Shown: positions 1-8,200 of the stretch, in pieces
How the letters are laid out: every line of letters begins with the position of its first letter
Numbering within the stretch: the stretch's first letter is position 1
NCBI GenBank assembly: GCA_944472135.2
Contig: OX235263.1
Coordinates: 3,269,517 to 3,333,516, forward strand
Source of the DNA: Trichobilharzia regenti
Lineage: Eukaryota > Platyhelminthes > Trematoda > Strigeidida > Schistosomatidae
Length of the DNA: 64,000 nucleotides
Direction: 5' to 3'
Notes under the pieces: generated by a model
What the model saw: only the letters and a program-made list of their open reading frames with translations
Databases searched by the model: none
Told to the model about the DNA's origin: nothing
Position numbers and translations under genes: made by a program

Positions 1-111
1 ACTGGCATGTCTTTCTTTGAGGCGAGGCTATCCGACGATGCATGCCGTCGTAGTGTGTCTTCCGATCTTGGAACTTTGGTTGACTTCAGTGCCCCGTCGG
101 ACATATCATGA
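1..111 (+). CDS. possible C-terminal end of an upstream gene (partial)
   Basis: One frame is open from the window edge to a TGA at 109-111 and encodes about 36 residues that include SFFEARLSDDACRR and end in FSAPSDIS. The composition (acidic and serine-rich, no low complexity) is protein-like, but the piece is short and I recognise no family. An alternative is chance open frame in a 3' region. A GTAAGT-like donor near 200 belongs to another frame and does not help. The call is weak. Confidence 0.22.
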   Translation, partial: TGMSFFEARLSDDACRRSVSSDLGTLVDFSAPSDIS

Positions 112-493
112 ATGTTTTCCTGGAGCCAACATACAGCACACATTTTTCCTGTGCTGCTAACAAGGAGAAGAGGCAACCCAAGGACACCAAGAGACACCGT
201 AAGTTAATTTCGTTTCTATTGTCGGTTTTAAGAACCATTAACGGTTCCCACCCACAAAGCAGTGCTTCCATCCAACGTCGGTTCCATAACGGTCGCGACA
301 GATTGAAGTCGAGAGAAAGAAAACAGCGACGCTCCACTTGATATTTCTCTACGTTTTCTCAATTTAATTTTCCAGTCACCACCAACCAAATCGCGAAGAA
401 GACACCAGATGAAAATGGTACAAGGATGAATGTTTCTGGTGATTTATATGGTTTTTGACATTTTTGATTTATCAAAGCATGGCATATTCTATT
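112..493. other. unassigned sequence
   Basis: I see no convincing gene or repeat here. Short open frames on both strands overlap each other and have no recognisable motif. It may be 3' UTR or intergenic DNA of the gene touching the left edge. Confidence 0.3.
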
Positions 494-665
494 TTACGAG
501 TTGATCACAGATTGATATCGGTTAGAGAAGCATTGAAAACCAGGGAGTACTGGACAGCTACTGTTTCACCCTAGTTTGGGAATCATCGGCAGTATGCACC
601 CGCTGGGATTCAAACCCAGGACCTTCCGGTTGCAAGATAAGCTCGTATACCATTCAGCAATGTTA
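494..665 (-). repeat. SINE-2 fragment (tRNA-headed, hammerhead-like)
   Basis: On the minus strand this reads as a tRNA-like head (B-box-like TTTGAATCCCA) followed by a decayed hammerhead-like block (CCGATGA, stem sequence, GAAAC, then GTCCAGTAC) and the family tail ending near CTGATATCAATC. The same order recurs at 24.3, 33.3, 51.4-52.3 and 59.6-59.9 kb. The head is damaged near 655. Confidence 0.7.
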
Positions 666-1258
666 TATTCATTTGGCAAGAATATTAAATGTATATCTTG
701 TTAAAGTCCCCTGATTTCCGATATAGTATATCTTTGAGCTGATGCCAGTATGCTATTTTTTTCGGCAGGCTTTGTACATTATAGGTTTGCCTTTATGTTG
801 GCTATCAACTAAGTGTTCAATGTATAACCGTAGGCTTGTGTCATCCTAGGCTTTAGTCACTTGCAGAAAGTTAGGACGCATTACAGAATGATTGGGGCAA
901 ACTTCAGGTGCACTGCATAATGTTTGAAGTAGGCTTAGAGTCATTGCCTCATGTCCGGAAGTGCGCCTGAAGAAATGCTATTTGGGCTAAGGCACATATT
1001 CAATAAGTGCTATCTTTGGAGTCTATCAGTGGTTTAGAAAGTGGGACGAATTACACAGAAGCTCCTCGAAGATCAGAAGCGTTTACTGACTATAAAGAAA
1101 TGAAGTTGAGGAAATCATTTTGACTTGTATTAGCTCTTAAAATGGATATTGAATATTGAGACCTACGAGCAGTTAATTAGTTTTTGGCAAGAATTAGTAT
1201 TTTACGCTACAGCGTAGTTTACATGAACACTAGGTCGGCAAGGTAGTAATTTGCAGTA
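666..1258 (+). promoter_or_regulatory. upstream region of SAAL1 (inferred promoter and 5' UTR)
   Basis: This is the 0.6 kb before the SAAL1 start codon. I see no TATA box or recognised repeat. The short imperfect palindrome ACGCTACAGCGT just upstream is the only structure noted. The promoter label rests on position alone. Confidence 0.25.
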
Positions 1259-2225
1259 ATGTCCACTCGTAATCCATCTCCACCACCTGACTATGATGGC
1301 AATGAGAATCAGATTGATATGATTGGAGACACAACATATAGTCGACGATGGCTTTTCTCAATGTTGATAAAATTTTTGGAAAGCGTTAATAAAGAAACGT
1401 CTGCGACTTGGGCGAACTCAGAGGATAATTCAGACGGCGACCGGCTAGATAGTGAGCTTGAAGAGCAGTTGTGTTGTCTATGGGATCTGACGGTCAATCG
1501 GGATGTTCTCAAGTTCCTTGACGAGTTTGAAATCGTCTCAATATTTAATAATGCTCTTGGAGACGTTCAGAAACCCAGACTTTTGGTAATGAAGTACTCT
1601 GTGTAAATTTGTAACCTAATAAGGAAATCATGGTGGGGATTCTTGCAAATCTAGCTTATGACCCTGTCGCGTGCCGTAAAATGAGCGAGAGTGAATCGTT
1701 TATGTATGCTTTCTTGTTTACGTGAAAATTTACTTACACTAGCATTCGTATAACAAGCTTATTATATTCAAGGGATACACCCACTCTTATTGAAACATGC
1801 AGGTTAGTTGTGTTAATTGCGAAATATTTTCAAGACTGATACAAACTGTGCTTGCATCAGATGAATACAAAATGCCGTGGTTAGATGAAATACGCTTCCA
1901 GCCAGAGTTTTTTGAAAACATTCTCTTTATTCTAAAGAGTTCAACCAATGGTATGTTCACATATGTTAATCATTTGCTTGGTAGCAAATTTATTGATTGG
2001 TGCTGTTCGCCTTATTGACGTTATCACACGAGATGATGACAGTTTGGCTGAAGTCTGGTGTGGTGATCAGTTACTAAAGGCTATTTTGATAGCTCAACAT
2101 GAGATGAAGTAATACCCTTTCTGTTTCATCACATTTGTCCAGATGGTTGCATGGCAGTGAAGTGGAAATAATTCATCGTTTGTTGTACACGTTCTCTTCT
2201 AATGTAAATGGTGTATCGGCCTTAG
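1259..2225 (+). CDS. SAAL1: SAAL1 exons 1-6 separated by micro-introns
   Basis: Introns lie at 1586-1623 (38 bp), 1722-1772 (51 bp), 1803-1834 (32 bp), 1951-1984 (34 bp) and 2109-2142 (34 bp). Removing them restores one reading frame through blocks aligned with mammalian SAAL1, for example TCRLIQTVLASDEYK across the 32-bp intron and SSTNANLLIGAVRLID across the 34-bp intron. The start was chosen because the conserved RNPSPPP motif begins at residue 4. Exon 6 ends at GTCAGT just before an in-frame stop. Confidence 0.85.
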
Positions 2226-5200
2226 GTCAGTATTCACTTTACAATCTATAGAAAAAATTTCTAGCAGCAATTTTCCATTTTATATTTTAGATTAATGATT
2301 TATTATTATTATATTAATGACTAGTCATCTAAGTCATGCGGAGGTGTATATGTGACCATAATATTATAGTTTTATCTTATTTAGCATCGAGTGACAAGCC
2401 GATTTAATGTCCTCTTGTAAATCTTAAGATGCTCCAAGTCCAGGATAATGATGAAAGCCCGATGACCTGAAGAATGGCATATTTAATCGTAGTAAACTTA
2501 CCATCACTCTAAACGACGTGATTATCACTTTCATAAGTTTATTTTTTTTATTATTTATTTTTTTTGTGCGTCGGTGGCACAGTGGTTAGGACCATGCACA
2601 CAGTCCGAGGTTCGATCCCCTGCCGACGCACACCTAATATCTATGGTCGGCCTGTATAATTTGGGCTACCGATATCCATGCTGAAAATTCTATACTTGTA
2701 CCAAAAATACGGTGTGGAATCAAGCTGTAATCAAAAATTAAAAAAATAAATTATTCGTTTATCAACTAAAATCATTGGAGACTTTGTATTCTGTTATTTT
2801 CACTGGAAACAACCTGTATCTAAACAATCGGTGAATACACAATGCCTCATATGTCATACTATCTAATAGTTTTCTGAGTGCAACTATTTTATGGTAGATG
2901 GTCCATATCCTCTGACTATAAAATTCTCGCTTTTGTTACAACAATAGTTCGACCCCTTTGTCGTGTACTGCACACTGCTGCGCTTAATTACAAATTAATT
3001 TGATAAAAAAGAATATGTGCATTGTATTGTATAGAGTGTTTAGCGTTTTTTGTTTTTTGATTGCAGTTTTAAGGAATCTGCTGTGTATCAGAGCAGTGGA
3101 TAATTGTAAATTGCCTATGGCGTTAGATACCTCAAGATTCGTTCAATATACTTTGTTACAATTACACGGCCAGTGGTGAAACTCTTGTGTGTAATGTAAT
3201 CGTATCATAAATTTATAATAATGCAGAAATTACTGAATAGATGTAGATGAAATCACCTGAATCTTGTGAAATGTTAGGGATTACGAATGATACAACTGGC
3301 GGAGAACGTTTCTAAGAGCATGACACGCTATCTTATTGTTTGTGGCTTCATAAATTTCATTCTAATATCATGTATTCAAGTTCACATTCGGAGAATATCA
3401 TTTTTATTCCCTTTAATAATTTTCTGTACTTGCACCCTTGTGGAATGAATGCCACGCAGAGTTTATTGAGTTTACCTAAAAACCAATAAAACCATTTGAA
3501 ATAGAATTTAGGTATCTTTGCAGTTATCGCAGAAACAAAAGACTAATATTAAAACGGAAAACTTAAATATTTTATTTTTGATTACAGCTTGATTCCACAC
3601 CGTATATTTGGTACAAGTATGGTATTTTCAACGTGGATATCGGTAGCCCAAATTTCGCAGGCCGACCATAGATATCAGGTGTGCGCCGGCGTGGGCTCGA
3701 ACCCCGGACTATGTGCATGGTCGGCGAGAGTCCTAACTACTGTAGTTGTAACATGTAAATGATCATTTTTCAGCTTCTTAGGATAAGAATGACTTTTTTT
3801 GTTGTCCGAGTGGACATAGTTTCCACCCGATTGGTTTTGGTTCTTCTTTTTTCTAGTAAGTATGTGTTTTTTCTTTTTTAAAGTTATTGTCTCATGATAC
3901 GTTTTAATAGTGAGCATATTTTTATAAATTTCATTACAGTTAAATGCTTTCCAGAAGTTTTGCCTACATTCGGTGTCTATTTGCGCAAAGTGTGTGAAGA
4001 TGCTCCGCATCTGATCCATTTTACAACTTACTACAATAGTTTACGTGCTATAATCCCAATCATAGATGTGGTTATCGCTAGTTTAGAATGTATGGATGCT
4101 TTATCCTGTTATTTGTCTGGTAAGTAATCATGTCTATTTTTTTATTCCTTCACGTTCCCCAGTGAAACATAGGGCTTCAAGCTAGTGGCTCGACGTTTCT
4201 GTAGCAGTGTTTATTTTTACAGGATGAGGTTCCTAGCCTCATGCCCAACCTTTCCTCTTTACCAGCATTATTTCTGGCTTAGCGAGGTAAAGGAGTGCGT
4301 CTGTAGCCGGGGATTGAACCCCGGACCATGTGCGTGGTTGGCGAGCGTCCTAACCGCTATGCCACCGACGCACAAGTCATGTCTATGGAATATTCTAATA
4401 TGCAGTTCCGTTAGCTGGAAATATTTTGTTATTAAGTTCAAAGTTGATAAGTAGATTTGAACCAGCTCCTCTTGTCATCATCAACTGGAGTGAGGTCACT
4501 CAACTGATAAAATAAGTTTTCGAATTGAACTGCGACATCAGTTCTTTCGACAAACTTATTTGGGATGTGAAAGCTCGTCGACGTTGCAAATCAATACCTC
4601 ATTTCTCCAACGTCATATTCGAAAGTCCTTTCTGAAAAGCATCTAAGAGCATTGAAAGCTCTCAAGAATAATGACAAAATCGTTATATTGAGACCTGACA
4701 AAGGCTCAGGTGTGGTGCTGATGGACAAAGAGGACTACATCGCAAAGATGAAAGCTGTGTTAAATGACCCGTTGAGGTTTAAAGTTGACAGTTGCCAGAA
4801 AGATAAGACAGATGCTGTCGAAAAACGTATCACAAACGCCTTGAGAGATCTCCTAAAGAAGAAATTGATTGACAACAACACGTACAATGATTTGAAACCC
4901 CGAGGGTCCCGCTTGCCACACATGTATGGCGTTCCGAAGATACACAAAGAACAAGTCCCCCTGAGACCCATACTTTCGATGATCAGCTCGCCCCAACATA
5001 AGGTGGCACGTTGGCTTGCGGAGAAGTTGGAACCTATTCGTCAACGGCTAGGCGTACACACGGTGAAAGATTCATTTCATTTCTCTGAAAGTGTGAGCCA
5101 TATGAACGTTCTAAATAAATTCATGGTGTCATTTGATGTAACCTCCCTATTCACAATGATTCCAATCAATGAAACTATTGAGATCATTTGTCAGCAGTCC

Positions 5201-8200
5201 GATCTTCTCCCACTCCCAGAATCGGAATTCAAACGCCTACTGCTTATGTGTACCATGGATGTGAAATTCCAATTTGACAACACGTTTTACCGCCAAATAG
5301 ATGGTGTAGCTATGGGCAGTCCACTTAGCCCTGTTCTAGCAGATATATTCATGTCAAACCTTGAAAGAACAAAGTTGAAACATGCAATCGACGAAACATC
5401 TTCCTACTGTCGTTATATTGATGACACATTTGTAGTGTGCAAAAATGAAAGTCATGCCTCACACTTACTAAGATTATTCAATGGTGCACACGCCAATATT
5501 GAGTTCACTATGGAACATGAAAGTGACGGAAAGTTTCATTTCCTCGACATCGCCATGGAACGCCTAGAAGACGGTAGTCTTCAAAAGTCAATTTATCGAA
5601 AGCCCATATGGAAAGGACAATACTTGCATTTTAATAGCTTTTGTCCAAATAGCTTTAAACGGGGTCTAGTCAAGACTCTGTACTATAGAGCGAGGAGAAT
5701 ATGCTCTGTAGAGAAATTAGAGGAGGAGTTTGAGTTCCTTGAAAAGATATTGAAGAGAAATGGGTATCCTCAAAAGTTCATCAACAAGTATGGAAGATCT
5801 GAAGTCAGAAGTGTAAAACAAATCACAGTGGGTAAAAAGCCAGTCTACGTTCAGCTTGACTATAAAGGTGAAAACATTGCAGCGATGATCAACAGAAGGC
5901 TGAGTACATCACTAGCCATAGCCTATCCTGCAGCCAAGCTCGCTCCCGTCTATCGAACAACTTGCTCTTTGGTGCAATCAAAAATCGATAGATATCCTTC
6001 TCACGTTATACTCCAACTGTATATACAAATTTACGTGTATCTGCGGGAGCAGTTACATTGGAAGAACAGAAAGAAGGGCATATCTGCGATTTTCTGAACA
6101 CGTACCAAAAAGCTTACGTCTAAAGGGAACAAATGCTTTAAACAGTGCCATCGACAGGCATCTCCTCGACACGGGTCATGCGGTGGACGTCGAAAAGTCG
6201 TTCAAAATTATCAATAGGCAAAAGAGCTCAATTCTCAATTCTGAGCACTGTTTACAAATTGTGGAATTTTCTGTCAACTGACAACATGTAAAATTTGCAA
6301 GTATGTTAAAACATGTCTGTACTTAAACCTCATAATTTATTTAGGCTGTAAGCAGCTGATGAGAAGCCAACGAAATAAATGATGGTACCACATTATTCTG
6401 CTAAAACTGTAGTTCTTGCTTTGTTCAAATTCATTAAGGGGAATAAATGTATGAGATTAGTTTGTTTATTAGATGTATCACACAGTCAGTGAAACAGCAT
6501 TGTTTACTGGAAGACACAGTTTCGAACAAAATTCATTGTTCACAATCATCCCATCTATTATAATTACACGACTTCGAAACTTGAGTTTTATAGTTTTCTT
6601 AGCTCTCTCCTATTTGTCGTCGTAGGGGTAGTAGAATTTTCCAGATATCTGACTGGACAGGTGTTGAAGCATTCCTGTTACACCTATTTGCGGTTGATTC
6701 GATAAACAAAACTTCTGTTATCAATCTCTCCCTCCACCCTGCTCTTGCATTAGATTTTAGAACTGTCATCCTATCCCATCCTATTGTATGGTTGTGTGTA
6801 ACTGCATGTAGTCAGTGGTATAGCTGAACTATTCTCTAGATTTCCTATTTCATTTGGGTCAACCAATCTAGATTTTGTTAGGTTTTTATGTTCAGCTACT
6901 CTGACTGCCCCTATTCTACGAGTTTGACCTATGGTATTTGACCTGACAATCATTCTAGCAGGGTATTAGATGAACTAAATTGTATTGTTTAGTTGGCTCC
7001 ACATGATTGATCCTTTAATCGAAAAAGCTTGTTTCTAATTGTTTTTGTGGGTGGTGTGAATGCCAGCCACTTTTATTCCTGCCTGCCTTGTTAAGAATTC
7101 TCCGTAAGGTTTCCAAGGTTCCCTCCTTGTTTGGAATTACTACTGATGATTTAGATTCCTTATTGTTGGTGTTGTCATTATCCAGTGTATATTTGATATG
7201 CATGTCATCATTAATATTATTATTGTTATCACTATCACTGCTATCATTATTAACTTTGTTTTTACATCTCCCTACATAATTTCAGACTAATTTATCAGGG
7301 TAATTATTAAGTTTCAAAGCTTCTCTTCTTATATGCCTCATTCCCTGTGTTAAATTTTCCTTGTTGCTATTAACTGCTAAAATCTAATATGACAGGGTGG
7401 AGGGAGAGATGGATAACGGAAGCCTTATTTATCACACTAACTGAGAATAGGTGAAATAGAAATTAATCAAAACTTGTCCACCTGAACATCTGGAGAATTC
7501 TACCACACCTACGACGAATAGGAAGGAATAAAGAGAATTATAAAACGAAAGTCTCGGAATTGTGTAGGTACAATTGATATGATTATGAAGGATAGATTGT
7601 GTTCTAAAAGTGATCCAGTAGATAAAACTGCTTAACTTTAGGATATATCTAATAAGCGAATCAATATGAAATTGCATAATACCACAGTGGTCAAGTTCTA
7701 CACATTTTTCTTTATTCCTTCACGTTCCCAATGGAACATGGAGGGCTTCAAACTAGAGGCTTGAAGTTTCTGTAGCAGTGGTGATTATTTTTTCAGCATG
7801 GGGTGGGTGCTAGCCAACCTCATGCCCAACCTTCCCTCTTTACCAGTCTTATTACTGACTTAGTTGTGTAAAGGAGTGCGTCCGTCGCTGGGGATCGAAT
7901 CCCGGACCACATGAGGCGTGATCGGTGAGCATCTTAACCGCTGTGCCGCCAATGTACAGGTTCTACACGTGCATTCATTATCGTGGTCACTTTCACATAT
8001 ACAACAGATATGTAATGTGAATGGCTAATTGTTATGTGCTGCTACTGAGTGAGATATTAGAGTTTTCCCCGTCGCCAATTATGTTATGTACTCGTCGAGT
8101 AGTTAATAGTCCTGACGCCGCGGAAAGAGAGAAATCAGAAGACCACCAGGTTTACGATGATACTTGTATTTTCCAGACAAGGAAAATAAATGTCACACAA

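Larger units (their letters stand above)
4460..6290 (+). mobile_element. Penelope-like element (PLE-A) in SAAL1 intron 8
   Basis: The element carries a PLE reverse transcriptase and a GIY-YIG endonuclease segment. Before the open RT frame, 4520-4625 encodes recognisable but frame-shifted N-terminal sequence (SSFDKLIWDVKARR). No long inverted terminal copy is visible, unlike the other PLEs in this window. Boundaries are approximate. Confidence 0.8.

Noticed and set aside
86..341. Overlapping open frames on both strands at the left edge
   Set aside because: They overlap each other, start without supporting context and show no family motif.
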